Below are positions 24,033-37,700 of a stretch of DNA of 64,000 bases, piece after piece. How positions within the stretch are numbered: position 1 is the first letter of the stretch; the number at the start of each line of letters is the position of its first letter. This DNA comes from Casuarius casuarius. Its lineage: Eukaryota > Chordata > Aves > Casuariiformes > Casuariidae. The stretch lies in contig PTFA01000275.1 of the NCBI GenBank assembly GCA_003342895.1, positions 372,001 to 436,000 of the forward strand. The letters run 5' to 3'. Position numbers and translations under genes: made by a program. Below the pieces are notes generated by a model. It did no database searches, had not been told where the DNA came from, and saw only the letters and a list, made by a program, of their open reading frames with translations.

Positions 24033-26258
24033 CAGAAAAACAAAATACCAAAGAGACGTTCATGTCAGAGAATCTGTACCTGCCATGGACGAGGATATCA
24101 AAGTCAAAACTTTAAACAGACAGTCCTGCGAGGATACAATATGAATGCATGGCAACAGACAGTCACACGCCAAAATCTGCAGTACTAGCAGGATCATAAA
24201 TTATTTTAAGTAGTTTCGCCTAGATTTTTAATAGATTTAAATTTAGATGTCATTTTTAGATTACGCTTGTTGTATGTACGTTTATAGACTGCATGATTTT
24301 TAATTTAAATCTGTATATAAGATTTCAGAAAGTTAAATTTGCCTTTAGAGGATTCTTGTAAGATTAATTTTTAATAAGCATTGAAATTAAAAAAGCCTTA
24401 ATAAAAATATGGAGTGAAAATGATTTCCATGCCTAAAAGTAGTGTTTCTATATCAGAGGCTTAGTGGTTTGGGGGACCTTGAGTAAGAAAAGAAAGTTTG
24501 TTTATTTTTTGCCTTTTTTGTTGTTTTTTGCAGCAAATCCACTACGAATTAAGGTTTTCTTCAGCAGTGAACAATAAAATAAATTTCACTCTGAAACCCT
24601 CGGTCCAAATTCCATAAACCTCCTGTCAACATTTTTAAAGAAATACAAGGTCTTTTATTTATTTTTTCTTGGTAGAAAACCACACCATTTCCTCTAGAGA
24701 CAATTTTTAAGATTATGGACATGAAAAACAAACAAAAAAAAGAGCTGCCTTCAAGAAAGCCAGACTGCTTCCTATCAGGAGTGAAGCCAGATTGAAAAGG
24801 ATACATACACATAAGCTGATCATCTTTAGAATGATAAGACTGGCAGTTCCATTCTCTTTTTCCTCTTGCAAGTTTGTATGACATTTATTTTTCAAGACAA
24901 GCCACACCGTTGCAGTTGAGAACACAACGGTATGTAAAGCAAATAGTATGTAAGTTAAAAAGGTATATTTAAATTAGAATTTCTAGAAAATGAGTTACCA
25001 TTATGATTCCATAACTCAACTTTATCTGTGAAAATACTATAAGGCATTAGGCTTAGATTAGTTTGGTTTTTGGAGATAGGTGAAGAAAACACCCTTTACA
25101 ATGTCTCTAAATGTATATAAATTGCCATGTTATGCAGCTAAGATATAGCAATTATTTTTAAACATGTTAAAAATAAGGTGCTGTATTTGCAAATAAAAAT
25201 GTCATGAACCAATATCACTTGAACAGGAATAACCTTCCTGGAGTTAACTGATCCTTGAATCTTTCCTCAAATTAAAAAATTCTTGCTCATGTGTATGAGA
25301 ATACTTTATCTTGTCATTTGTTTAAATATGTCAAAATTGCAAATACCACAACTTAAATTTTACAAGTCAAATACCTCATTTAGAAGCCCCAAGTGGATGC
25401 TTATAACAATAAACAGTCACTAAGATCCTGAAAACCCAGCTTCTCCATTTAATGGAGAAAGCTTTTATAAGTTTGCTAAAAAAACTGATTAATTAAATGA
25501 TTGAAATTTGTCCATTTAAACATTAAGTAGGGCTCATAGATAATTTTCAGTCAAAAATATTATGTACATATGTGAGTATCAATAATTTTCTTGATTTTTG
25601 CTTGTTTTGTGTTGTTGTAACAATTATCTGCTTCTGCTAGATACTTCAATGCTGAAATTTTGCAATTGTTTATTAAAGTCCTCCACAGACAACTCCCTTT
25701 GTATACCAATACCAGAAGGAGAGTGACAGTTTCCTAGCATCTCCACATGCTGGCAGAGAATTTGCAGTGTGGAGGGTTGTTTGTTCATTTGTGTGGGTGG
25801 TTTAGTGGATCAAGGGAGACTGAGAAAAAAAATAGGGAGGCCCTGTGGGTTCTTTTTGTATTGCATTTTGGAATTAAAAGCACCTAAAGATATTAAGGAG
25901 CAGGCTTAGTGAGAATTGATAAAAGCAAAACAAACAAGTGTGTGCCTGCATTTGTGCATGATATAAACATGCTCCTATATTTAAAAATGTGTATATATGT
26001 ACACACACATGCGTTCACACAGAGACACAATTCTTAGACTAAGTAAACTTGCTAATTTATTGCCTAAGTTTGCTTGACAACAATCAATAAATTTACAGGA
26101 ATTATCATTAAGTTTAATCATAATGAAAGTAAAAATGCCACAAATCTAACAGATAGTCTTATATAATTGTACAAATAAGGAGGCATTAGTGGTCTTCGTG
26201 TGACCTTTTATGAGGTCTATATTAAGGCAGGTAGGTATATAGAGTTCATTTGTGCACC
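24033..26258. other. AT-rich DNA, no gene seen
   Basis: No recognisable gene, RNA or transposon; scattered short A/T runs only. Confidence 0.5.
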
Positions 26259-26310
26259 TTTTTTTTTTTTTTTTTTTCCTAATGAGAGAAAATAAATTTA
26301 TTCTGAACAA
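26259..26310 (-). pseudogene. Poly(A) tail with AATAAA: possible 3' end of a retrocopy
   Basis: On the - strand an AATAAA (complement near 26292-26306) is followed after about 20 bases by a run of 19 A residues (T19 at 26259-26277). This is the spacing of a cleaved and polyadenylated mRNA 3' end. Avian CR1 elements do not normally leave poly(A) tails, so such an end is unusual. The body would lie at higher coordinates (26311 onward, - strand), where I recognise no coding match; a short inserted 3' UTR or a chance T-run next to an AT-rich hexamer are both possible. Confidence 0.3.
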
Positions 26311-28160
26311 TAATATCCTCAGGGTTCCTCAGCACTCTCAGTGCCCTTAAAATTCTGGTAAAGTTATTTTGCTCTGTATGTTTTTGCTTTTAAGAACAAC
26401 AAAAATTTTACCTGATTTTTAAATGCTATCTAAAACTTTCAATTTCTGCTTTCTCTACCACTCAGGAGACTTCATTTCACAATATACTCAGATAGATGAA
26501 CTTTAGCCCAAAGGCATCAGCTTCTCTAGAACCTCGTTATAGTCATTTTCAAGACAGGTAACTCCAGAAAGTAATTCAGAACAAGAGTCTGGCTTTATAT
26601 TTTCTCAATTACCCTCTCAAAGAGCCTATTTCCAAAGACTATGGAAAGAATCCAGTCAAATCAACTTCTTTGGGATAAAACTAACTTTTGAGAATCAGTC
26701 TTTTACCTCTGCTCTCCTGGCTTCACCTGTGGTTTTGTCTTCTCAGGGTTCCTTATTCTTCTGAGTTCTCTTCTGCTCCAGGTCAGGCTAAATTCCACTT
26801 CTCCTTTAAATGCCATCTGAAACTTCCTACACCCTCCTTTTCTGGCATTCATAAAACTTTAAATCAGGGAAAGACAAAATAGTACTTCAAATAGCCTTCT
26901 ACTTTCTGTCTCTCCCTGCAGAGACTTGGGAGAACTGAAGCTGCTTCCTGCTCCTCTGATCTTTGATGACCAGAAGAACGAAAACAGTGAATATCGTGGT
27001 GTTTTTTTTGTTTGTTATTTATTTGTTTTTGCAGGGGTAGGAGGGAGGTGTTGTTTTTTAAAGAATCAATTCTTTCCTTGGGATTGTAGAAGGCCAGCGT
27101 TTGGCAACCTGATTTTTACTGATAGGGTGAGGAATATTGAATTTCTAGCTTATTCAGACTTAATCATTTCTTAGCAGGCAACTTGGTTTGTATCTCTTTC
27201 CTTTGTTTCTGAGTTTCCTAAATTTTTAACCTAAGCTGATGTCCTCTGGGGTTTTCTACAGAGCCCCAGATCTTGTTCATCCACCTTACTTTTTCGCTTG
27301 CCTGATTTCAAAAGAGCATCATAGAAAAGTACTCTGTGTTTGAGTAGGGAGAGAAAGGAGGGACCAAACATACAAGCATACTATCAACATAGTTTGGATA
27401 TTTTGTTAACTTTGAGCTTATATTCCACCAGGAGCAGGACCACCAGGCCAGCTTGTGCTGTGTGTGCTGGTGATTGCATTGCTCCAGGACAGCAGCTATT
27501 TGAGCAAGCTGACTGTGTCCATAGCACTTGATCCTGAGCCTCTTTGAGTCCTTTGTGGCTCCAAAAGCATATTTGTTTTTCCATTTCACAGTATTTGAAA
27601 TTATAGGATTGTGTCACCAGAGCTGTGAGCAAAAGAGTGTCGTTTCTCTAACTTCAAAATAACAGCACGTGGTACAAGGTGTGAGAGATTACAGGTGAGT
27701 TTGAGGATTCAAAATCTGCTATAAGTATCTACTACAATATAATATGTTAGAGAAGACTTAATTCCAGCCAAGGCTTATTCATATTCCCTAAAGGGAGCTG
27801 CTCTTGCAGTGAACTATTCACAGAACCAAAATGTGTTAATTGACTTCAGAAGAGCAAACTAGCATTTATGCACAGTAGATGATGAGGCTACCAAGACCCA
27901 AAAGTAAACTAACTGGGGAGCTAAGTTATTTGACAGTGTGAAATACCTACTGAGAAAGAGAAAAAATAAACATATGCATACAATAAAAAAAAGAAAAGTA
28001 CAAGTACAGCAAGACAACTTATCTAGACTTCTGAAGGGTTTTGAAAATAATGGATAACTTTAAAGAGATTATACAAAACTTAATGTTAAATAGTTGAGAG
28101 TACCCCTTCAAGTACTTTATTTTATTCTCTTGAATTAAACTCTCACTAGACTGAAAACCT
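26311..28160. other. Mixed-composition DNA, no gene seen
   Basis: Pockets at 26.69-26.88 kb and 27.3-27.6 kb are less AT-rich and hold open frames of 60-90 codons on both strands, but none has a recognisable motif. No gene is supported. Confidence 0.4.
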
Positions 28161-28161
28161 T

Positions 28162-28187
28162 GTTTTGTTTGTTTGTTTGTTTGTTTT
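28162..28187. repeat. TTTG microsatellite
   Basis: About five to six TTTG units followed by a T-rich stretch. Confidence 0.9.
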
Positions 28188-28428
28188 TGCTTTTTTTGTT
28201 TTTTAACTAAGATATGTTGTTTGGCAGTCTGGCTTCTCCAAATGTTCCTAGCTACAGAAATTACTTTAGTTAATCTCAGCTATAAATCTCTCAGTGTTTG
28301 ATAAAGGAAATTTTACAAATACTTGTGAACAAGAAAACTAGAGACAAACGCTCAGCTCCAGCCACAGAGGAGTTTCTAAGGGAATTTCATTTTGAGACTT
28401 TAGGAAGATATGTTCTTCAGCCTGTCCT

Positions 28429-28452
28429 GTTCTTGCTAAGGTTCTTGCTAAG
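28429..28452. repeat. 12-bp tandem duplication
   Basis: GTTCTTGCTAAG occurs twice back to back. Confidence 0.92.
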
Positions 28453-31400
28453 TTTTAAATGTTTCTGATTCATATCAATACTTCTGCTTCTTGAAAATTT
28501 AGACTATAAAGAAATATTTTATTTCTGCGTAATATAAATGCAATAACTGTATTGTATTACATTCTTTGGGCCCAAGTCTACATGACTATAGTCAATAGGA
28601 GTCTTCTATTTCAATCCAGAAGGGTCATACTCAATAACTACATTCATTTTTATTAATCCATTTTAGACCAACACTCTTTCCAGTAACTAACATTTCCTTT
28701 TCATTGAAAATGAATCAATGCATGTTTTGAAAATCCTAAAGTTCAGTTTGATTTATTGAAAGACAGGTAACAAAAAATAAACAGGAGTTGCTATCTGAAG
28801 TCTAACTCATTTTCTCAGGACACTGCTTACCTTGAGAATTTCTAAAACTTCTGAGGTTCAGAGCAATCAACCATCCAGTTTCACTCTGTTTTCCTGAAAA
28901 TTACTTGCATTCAACGTTTACCTATTTCTCCCACTTTCTTATGATAGGTATCGACTTTCTGCTTTCAAACTGTGAACTGAAAAAACTTCATGTAAACAAA
29001 AAGCCACTTATGTAAAATGAAAAAAAAAAGGAATTTCTGCTTCTTGTTCTTCATACATAGTCACACATGACAGTGACACAACATAAGCACACACAAATAT
29101 ATTTAAATCACAGTGAATAAAATGATGTGTATGAAAGATTCCCAACAGTAAAATTACCGAATACAAACCCAGCGTTTGCTGGATACAGTGCTGCCACCTT
29201 TCGGTTGTATTCCACAGTGCCACAGATGGACCGTAGCATCGCTGTACAAATACCATCATTCCTTCTTACAAATTTCAGTTTATTCAAGATTTAAATAAGC
29301 TAGATAAAATATACGACTTCTAGAGTGATGTATGTGTTCAGCTGAGTGGAAGCTTTTGGGGATTTCTTCAGACAGAAGTTCCAGTTTATCTGAATGTTGC
29401 TTGTGCTATTTGCCATTAACTGCTAATATTCAAAGTTAGACAAAGGCTATATGCAGGGACTGGGTCTACAAAACTTAAGTTTTGGCTTCCCATACATGTG
29501 ACTGTCCCAACTAAAAGTGGTGACATCAGCTGATGTTCTCATTCCCCTTTGAACACCTAGACCTGGAGAGTGATGTCTCTTGTGACTCTGCCTGGAGCCA
29601 GACTTTGCTCCTGCAGGTCCTCAGGACTCCAGCACCATTGCACATCTCTTCTTTCAGACTGTTGCTTGAAGGATAGGTTTAGAGCTAACCACTACCTAGG
29701 ATCTCTTTACATTTAAGCCTGTCTCTGAGAGCTGGGAACCTGTTATCTTCAGAGTTGTGTGCAGGTTGAAATATTCGCCCAAAAGAAATCTGGCTGAAAG
29801 AAGCATAAGAGTAACTGAAAACTATGGATTTTAATGTTACATGTACTTGTACCATCTGCAACAGTGCAATTCTAAAATGAGGTCAACATCTGTAGTTTCG
29901 TATAAAATCTTAGTAGTTACTGCAAATATGTAGTTCATGTATATCTAAATGTAGGTGTCCATGTGTGAGCTGCATATCTAAGCTCCAATTATAGCCAGTA
30001 CAAACCTCAAGCTTGATTCAGTTGCCAAAAAGATGTCCCCAACAGTGACATCTATTGCACATTCAGACACTCAAGGTGTGAAAGATTTCTATGTGGACTT
30101 GGCATACACGACACAGGATTTTGGAGAGACTAGGTCTTTCTGTAATGGTAGATGAAGGCCATAGGGTACATGCCAGTGCATCTCAAACGTCACTGGGCAC
30201 CTATCTTCATAATTGTGTCCTCAGGCATTATAGTTCATGTAAATGACTAAATGTATGTGTCTACATCTGGACCAGATCACACCCCATACTTCCTGTTGAA
30301 TTTTACATCTGTTCTTGTCACTAATTTCTATTTATATAGTTAGACTCAAGTGTTATACTGAAAATGTTCTTTTGGGCAAAAAGAAACACACCTTACATGT
30401 GTCACTAAGAATTACTGTTAGCCTAGTTACAATTTTAACAGTCAAATCAACATAAAACAAATGGTTGTTAGTCTGGTTGCAATGATAAGACCCATCATCC
30501 AGATTAATTCAAGGAAGCCTGCATAACACGTTTAAAACTGTTATAGAGAAAGTCCTTTTTAGTCTCTTTCTTTGGTGTTGCACTCATCCAATGTCTCTCT
30601 GGGTCCTAAGGTCAAGAAATCCCAAGGTCAAGCAAAATGGGAGTGGTGGGGTGGATTACACTGGGTCACTGGCACCCCCTAGTCACTGCCTGGAGAGGGT
30701 CATGGCCTCTGGAGGTCCTGGCTCCCTCGGTTTGTGTGGTTTCAAAGAAAGAGAAGAATTCTGTGCCACCACAGCATAATATGGAAAAAGGTTTTGAAAA
30801 AGCAGAAGCAACAGATAAATAGCACTGGAAACCGCTATTTCTTAGATTGGAAAACAGTCCATGTGAGAAGAGAGGTGAAAAGGCTATAATCACACAAAGC
30901 AATGTTACTTAGAAAAAAAATCATGATTCAGGATAATGTTTATCTCTCCAGAGCAAGGAATGAATATGTGCAATATAGAGCACTATTAATTCATGTAGAA
31001 TTAATTAAAAATAAAGCTTATGTCATTTAAACTTAAGGAACTAGATGGAATGTATATTTTAGCAAAACATGATAATTTAGTCAGGCAATTTTTTTCCCTT
31101 CTAAGAACTATCATACAAAGCTTTTCTTGAGCTTCATCAAGTGTAGAATGCTTTTAATAACATGACTTTTCTTAAATTCTAATTTTATTTCCTCAATACT
31201 ATAATGTACTGTTTTTCTTCCCATTAGTTTTCCCTTGTATTCAAGTTACTATGTATATCTCTGTGCTAAAATCCTCCAGAATCACACAGAAAAGACTGGT
31301 TAGCAATTTTTAGACACTCTTTCTACTAAAGACATTTGCTGGTTACAAAAAAAATTTGTAAAGAATACTACTTATAATCTGACCTTTATCATTTGAAGAA

Positions 31401-32134
31401 GACAAAGTTATAATGAAGTTTCCCATGCAATTTGTAGGAAGTGTTATGAACTTGATGTGGTATATACTCACAATTTTACTGACATGACAGGTTTTTTTAG
31501 ATTCTGAGATGTGATTTTAAGACAAATCTTTCTTCATGACCTGCTTAGTCACAGGAGGTTTAATTCTATCTTTAGTCTATACATAATTTAAAATGTACCC
31601 TGATACATGGTCAATAAGAAGCAGTTTGACTCAAATTGTGTTTTGGATTGGATGTCATTACCTACCTCTCTTGAATTTCTTTCATAGCTAAGACTGGCCT
31701 TTTCCACAGAGAGATTGTACTAGATTATTCCATTCCAGAATTCTGCTCGAGAGGAAACGCGAAGTTTTTGTCAGGGTTATGCCCCTAACAACATTTAAAA
31801 CAGCTTGTTGTGCTAGAGGAGTAAGAGTGAAAGTCCTTAAGAGAATTTGGCCCCGCAGGGGATTGTCATATTATTATCCGTCGTGCTGTCTCCCTGCCAG
31901 CTGAAGAACCAGATCTTTTTCTCACAGAAATGCCAATCAGCTATGAACAAATGGGCACAGAAAAAATAATAAAGCACAGTGAAATAAATCTGTGAGAAGA
32001 CCTTCTTATTTTAATTGGTCATCTTATTATAAAATTCTCTGTGATCAGTTTAAACAACTATCTATTTCAAGTCTGTAGCACAACTCTCACTGATAAATAT
32101 GCAGCCCTTATAGAGATTCACTGGAGGATTGTTC
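28453..32134. other. No supported gene
   Basis: AT-rich for the most part. The part from about 29.9 to 30.33 kb has TAGGTGTCC- and GGGCACCTA-like words of the unclassified repeat family and a GCTTGATTCAG echoing the 13-mer noted at 5.6 kb. A GC-richer patch at 30.59-30.78 kb has two overlapping + open frames of about 60 codons with no motif. A 14-bp palindrome, ACATCAGCTGATGT, lies at 29523-29536. Confidence 0.4.
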
Positions 32135-32161
32135 TAAAAATAAAATAAATAAATAAATAAA
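32135..32161. repeat. AAAT microsatellite
   Basis: About five AAAT/TAAA units. Confidence 0.9.
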
Positions 32162-33449
32162 ACCAATAACCTGTGTATTGGTCAAATTTATTTTAAACAT
32201 GCCTTTTTTAAAATACTTGAACAAGAGTGTGATGGAAGGCCGGGCTATTATCTTTTATCTGCATTATTTGGGCATCCCGATAGTGAAGATATTTAACTTC
32301 TTTATATGGCTGCAATTGTTTGGCAATCATATTAGCGAATACGGTTAAAAATATTGGATGAAAACTGATCAGAACAGAAATAAGAATGGTCTTTGGTTTT
32401 GCAGAAGAATAAGCAATGTGCTTCAAGAAGATAAATTATTGTGAATTTTTTTTTTTAATAAAAACTCTGCTTTGGAGAGATTTCAAAGCTAGATTAACAT
32501 GAAAGAACACCTCGGAGATGGAGGACTGCTTAACAGGGCAGCTTTTATGACACACTGCTGATTACATATGCACAAGAAGTGCACGATTGCCAGGTCACAC
32601 AACCATTCCATATAAGAGCATGTCCATCAGCCACAAGTAAGAGTGTATACATCTAAAGTTTTAATAAGAAGAAAAAGAGAAATTAAGATTTCAAAATTGT
32701 TCAATTATTTCACAAATTGTGCAAAATTATCCTTATTAATCACCATAAAGATTGGTTACAGATTTGATAATTTGGTAAACAGAAAGAGTTGTGATCTTTG
32801 AAACAATGTGTATAAAATATTCTGGACTTAAAATATTATTCAACAGTAAAATAATTTTACTAATTGAATTATCAATCAAATATTAATGCTATCTACTGGC
32901 CACTGATATTTAATGTTGTCCTTCTTATACATTGCTGTTTTCTTTAATTTCTTCATTCGAGCATCACATCAGTAACTTTGACTCATTCTAATATTGTAAA
33001 AAACCCCAGTATTTTGGAGAGAAGAATTTGTTTTTCTTCTGTTTTAACCTACTATTTTATTAGGAAGGTACAAGGAATAGATATAATGAGGGAATGAGAT
33101 AATTAACGGACATTTGGAGTTTTAGGACTAAATCAGTTTGAGAACAATCAAAGTGAACTGAGATTTGTGCTCTGAATTTAATTTCCACTAAAAAACACTG
33201 AACAATGCAGCATGACTGACATGTTTTGTTTGAGTAAGACCTGTAAAACAGAAAGAAGTATTTTGCAGAGTAAGAAGGTAATTTGACAGAATATGATGGA
33301 AAAGACTTCACAATAGCTTCCAGAAGAAGTGTTTTTTAGCCTACTACCTTCTCTGGGCGCCCAAAACTGTGAGGAAAATAGTAACATTGACAACATAACT
33401 TATCTGTTAGGATTAAATCCTCTGTTAAGAAATTCACCAGATTTTTTTA
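32162..33449. other. AT-rich DNA, no gene seen
   Basis: No recognisable gene or element. Confidence 0.5.
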
Positions 33450-33543
33450 TTTCTTTTCTTTTCTTTTCTTTTCTTTTCTTTTCTTTTCTTTTCTTTTCTT
33501 TTCTTTTCTTTTCTTTTCTTTTCTTTTCTTTTCTTTTTTTTTT
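33450..33543. repeat. CTTTT pentanucleotide array
   Basis: About 16-17 near-perfect TTTTC units, ending in a T run. The high purity suggests a young, probably length-polymorphic locus. It is a continuous polypyrimidine/polypurine tract. The 97-codon open frame across it (repeating FSFLFFSFLF) is an artefact of the repeat. Confidence 0.97.
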
Positions 33544-33639
33544 CTGTGAGTCAGTACTCACAAAGAATAAAGAGAAGGCAAGAAGACATCAGAGACTTGA
33601 TAGGAGTGCTATAAAAAAGTAGTATTACTACAAGTCACT

Positions 33640-34760
33640 CTTTCACAGCTGCCCCTTCCCAGTCCTAATTAAATTTAAAGCAGAATCATCTCTCATACCT
33701 GTTCTTCTTGCAGGCTCCTGGATGCTGTATTCCTGCTCTGTGTCCCACTTTCTATTTATAGGCTTGGCTGTTCTCCTTTCCCTTTCTTTCTCTCCCAGCT
33801 TAAGCTTCTCCTCCATGGGAGTAGACACCCCTGCCCGCACTCAGAGGTGCATATGCACATTATTCTGTGGTTGGAGCTTAGGGTACCCACCCTGGGAGCA
33901 GGAGGCGCAGATCCGTGTCTTGAACAGAGAGGGAAACCTGAATCAAAGTCGAGCATTTGTGGGTGAATGCTGTAATTACTCCCTTTCATAGTGAAGGAAG
34001 GATAGTTTGTCCTTCTCTTCTGTATTTTTGGCTTCACTGACTTTAGTGTGTATTGGTATAAATATGCATATATTAGATGTTCCCACAGGAAATCTAAAGA
34101 AAGACTTAGCTAATCTTTGAATTAACCAGTTAAGGTATAAATCATACTCTCCTTCTCAGGTCTATGCAAAAGCCTGAGAGTGTGATTGCATGAGCCAGTT
34201 GAGCTCATCTGCTGTTGCAGAGTGCAGCCCTCTTCCTCTTCCCTCACATCCAGCCACAGATTTCTCTTCCCGCCCTCACATCCGTACTGCTGCCAGTTTG
34301 ACATCGCTGTGTTCAGTAGGTACTGAGTTCACTGTTCAGGTTCAGGGAGTTAAAACATTCACTTTTTTTGTAGAGTTAATTTTCTGCTGATTTAGCTCCC
34401 TGGACCAGCTCCTCATGAGATCAGATGTGCCACAGAGCCCGGGCAAGAAAGTATGGGAGCACGTGGCTGAAAGCCTGGGAAAGGGAGACCAGCACAACCC
34501 CTCTTACTGGCAGCCAGCCATCAGACACCTTACGTTGTACTGTCAACCTCGAGCCGTATTTTAGGCACAAAACACTTTGTGATTTTGGATGTCTTACTTT
34601 GCAGAAATAAGATAACAAAAGATTTATTGGCCCACTCAGTATTTACTATGCTTCCCTGGCCCTGAATGAGGAAGTCCTGTGTTTTGGTCCCTGCCTCCAG
34701 GACTCTTTAAACTTTTACTACTTAGATTGGCCATTTCTATGATCTGATAGTGGGATGAAG
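33640..34760. repeat. GC-richer block, possible old interspersed repeats
   Basis: This kilobase is clearly less AT-rich than its flanks. It contains phrases such as GCTTAGGGTACCCACCCTGG (about 33879-33898) and GGAAGTCCTGTGTTTTGGTC (about 34670-34689). From memory these resemble old sauropsid interspersed repeats with GGCTTAGGGCACCCACCTGG-like words. Open frames occur on both strands without domains. Repeat identity is inference; a weak gene remnant is not excluded. Confidence 0.25.
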
Positions 34761-37700
34761 ATTTTTTTTTTTTTCTGCAAATTGTGTACTGATATTTGTT
34801 TCTCAGTGAGATAGTTGGAGTTTTTCAACAAAAGCTTAAAACATACTTTGCTCAGTATATTCACCATTTTTTTTCTGTTTTCTCTGTGCTGCTACTTATA
34901 AAGCCCTACTTTTATTTGTCAATTTTAAAGAAATAAGAGATAATTATGGGAATAACAGAGAAGCATTAGGTCTTCAGAATGCATAATAGAAACAGACATT
35001 TAAGATACAGACAAAAACCTCTACAATTCAAGGATATCTACAGTGCTGTTGCTAATTTTTGCATCTGACAGTTCAAGATACTAAATTCTCAGTAATTAAT
35101 GAATGTTTTCAAGGACTAGCTTAGAAAAGCCAAGGGAGTGTTTCTTTATCTTCCCTTGGGATTGTTTCTGTTTAGATAATATTTACAGCAGACTCACACA
35201 TTTGGCCTACCAGATGTTCACTCCTGATTGAGCCACAAAAGACTGTGCACAGGTACTACCTGCTGGTGTCCTTGTATCCACTGTCTGGTCCCATGATCAC
35301 GATTAATCAATGTAAATAAATGATTCAGAGGGAATTAGTAAATGCAGAGAAGCTATTAGGAATTATTTCTGCAGATTTTACGTATATATGAGATTACTAG
35401 TGCACTTGGACTTTAAACACCTTTACTATACAAACACAATTTTACTGGCAAGATTTTTTGACAGTGAAGTACAGTTCCCCACCTTCAAAAAGGTAATATC
35501 CTTATTTAAAATGTATTTCACATTTTGAAAGAAATTGGTAGCAGAAAGCTCCTCACCTTGTTGCAAACTCTTTTGGATTCACTGACATCTTCCAGAATAA
35601 ATATATTCCAGTCATCATAATTTCAGTCCAGTACTGTTTGAATCCATTAAGAAATATAATACTGTTCTTTTTAATCAGATCATTCTATTAAACTCCTGAT
35701 TCCTACAAAATTAGATATAGGCATACAGATAAATACAATATAGTCAATATATATTTATTGCTGCAGTTTGAAAGCCAAAATCATTTGAAGGGTAGCAACA
35801 TCTTCTTATGGGACATAGTAGACTTTAAGAAATCTGGATCTCTGGGGGCGGGGGGGGGGAGAGGGGGAAACACTCAAAAAACACAGTGTCATCTCAGTAG
35901 CTTTTAGAAAATACTGATTTTTTTAGAGAATTTACTGTCATTTTATACAAAAAAATAAGCCTTTTAAGTAGAATTAGCAAATGGCTACCATTTATACAAT
36001 TACTTCTTTCCCAATAGCCAGTTAAGTCAGTGGTTTTTGGACAGAAAAGTTGGGATTTATTTAACTTTAGATTTTTAAACTGCAGATATCTATGTCTGAA
36101 CCTTTTTATTACGGGTAGAAAAAGAAGCATCATTTGGTCATAATTCACCTGACCTATTTTGGACATCATCTTTTTTAAAATGACATGTATCATACCCTAG
36201 AAGACCTCTAATCTGCTGCCCCAAAATATAAGTCTAGTACAATCTGAGATGCTCCAGGTTCTCCAAGGCATCCAAATGGGACTAGCAGATGGGACGCAGG
36301 GCCCAAGGGAGACCTATGCTCTTCTTGAGTGGCAGCTAGGATCCCCGAGATCAAGGATGTATGCTAGAGCATATATACGCTAGTGATCTCTGAAATCCTC
36401 ACTCATCTGTGCGTGGCTGGACAGCTAACTGAATCAGGTGTTGACATCTGAGCAGGAGAAAATCTCCAAGATAATTTGATCTTGCTCAATTATTTGTTTC
36501 AAAATCTAGTAAAAATAATGACATGCCTGAAGCTTGGAAAACAAAAGCTAAAGCTCTGTAATGGCTCCTACAGACTGCTTTAGCAGTGGCATAAATTCAA
36601 ACAGTATTTACAAATGTGTTCTTCAAGCACCATGTACAAGGTAGTCCATCCTACTGCTCAAGCATTGATGTAAATCATCTTCCTTTTGATATGTTCAGCA
36701 AAACTATTGTTTTACACAGCACTTCTCCTCACATCTCCTCCCCTTTCACAGTCTTTTTCATGTTCTTTTCATGATTACTGCCGTGAGAGTCTTCTCTCAG
36801 GCAGTTAACACCATTAATAATTTCCATCTCCATCTGTTAATAGAGCACAAATTTATTTTTAATTGGAAGAATATAGGCAGGTATTTTTTTTTTACTACAA
36901 AGAAATGTACCAAAGGAAAATGAAAAAGAGTGATTTTTCATTTGCAAGGTAAAAGGAATAAATGCTGGATACACTGGGAAAGCTGTGCCAAAGCCCTCAC
37001 TTTGTGAGACTTATGCACATAACTTACAGGAAAAATGTGCAGGCTTTGAAATTGTGAACAGACTCTGAAGACAGTCACAGAAATTACAGCAAGTCAGAAT
37101 TAACAAAATCTATGACAAGCTGATGTTGATCTTCCTCATCTGTTCCACCCAGAGCGACTTACAATTTAAAAAGAGTATGTAGGACAAATTATTTCTATAG
37201 AAAAAGATTTTGCACCCTTACAGAGGCAGATGGCAACTCACTATCTCTTTGGGCACCTGCTGGATATTTTTCCTAATCCTCCCTCTTTAGCAGGGCCTCC
37301 AGAGATTCCCTGCAGTCCCTCTCTGAAGAAGCAAATGAGAAACACTCCTTCTCCAAACACTAGTGTGGTTTAAATAAGGATTTGTTTACTTAGCAGGAAA
37401 TACACAGCCTTTTATTTTTCCATCTTTCAGCCCCAAGAGAATACCTGGTTGAGAAAAGTTAGTTAAGCACAAGAAACTAATGCAGTCAGAGAGCAATCTT
37501 TCTGAAATGGAAGAGGCTGGACACATTTCTTCTGGATGACTAGCTATTTTGGGCAAGAGTGTGTGTCCCTTTCATCCTTTCCTAGATGCAGTCAGCTTGT
37601 TCCACTGAAGACTCTAGAAAGGATGCAAAATATATTTGCCAAAACTTTAGGTAAGCTATAAGTTAACAGCCTACTTGATGGGTACTGTGGTTTTATTTTG

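Noticed and set aside
26310..26360. PQGSSALSVPLKF-like reading resembling a reverse-transcriptase GVPQGS motif
   Set aside because: Only four residues match, the stop follows at once and the neighbouring blocks are missing.
33329..33622. 97-codon frame with a repeating Phe-Ser-Phe-Leu pattern
   Set aside because: It is the translation of the CTTTT microsatellite.
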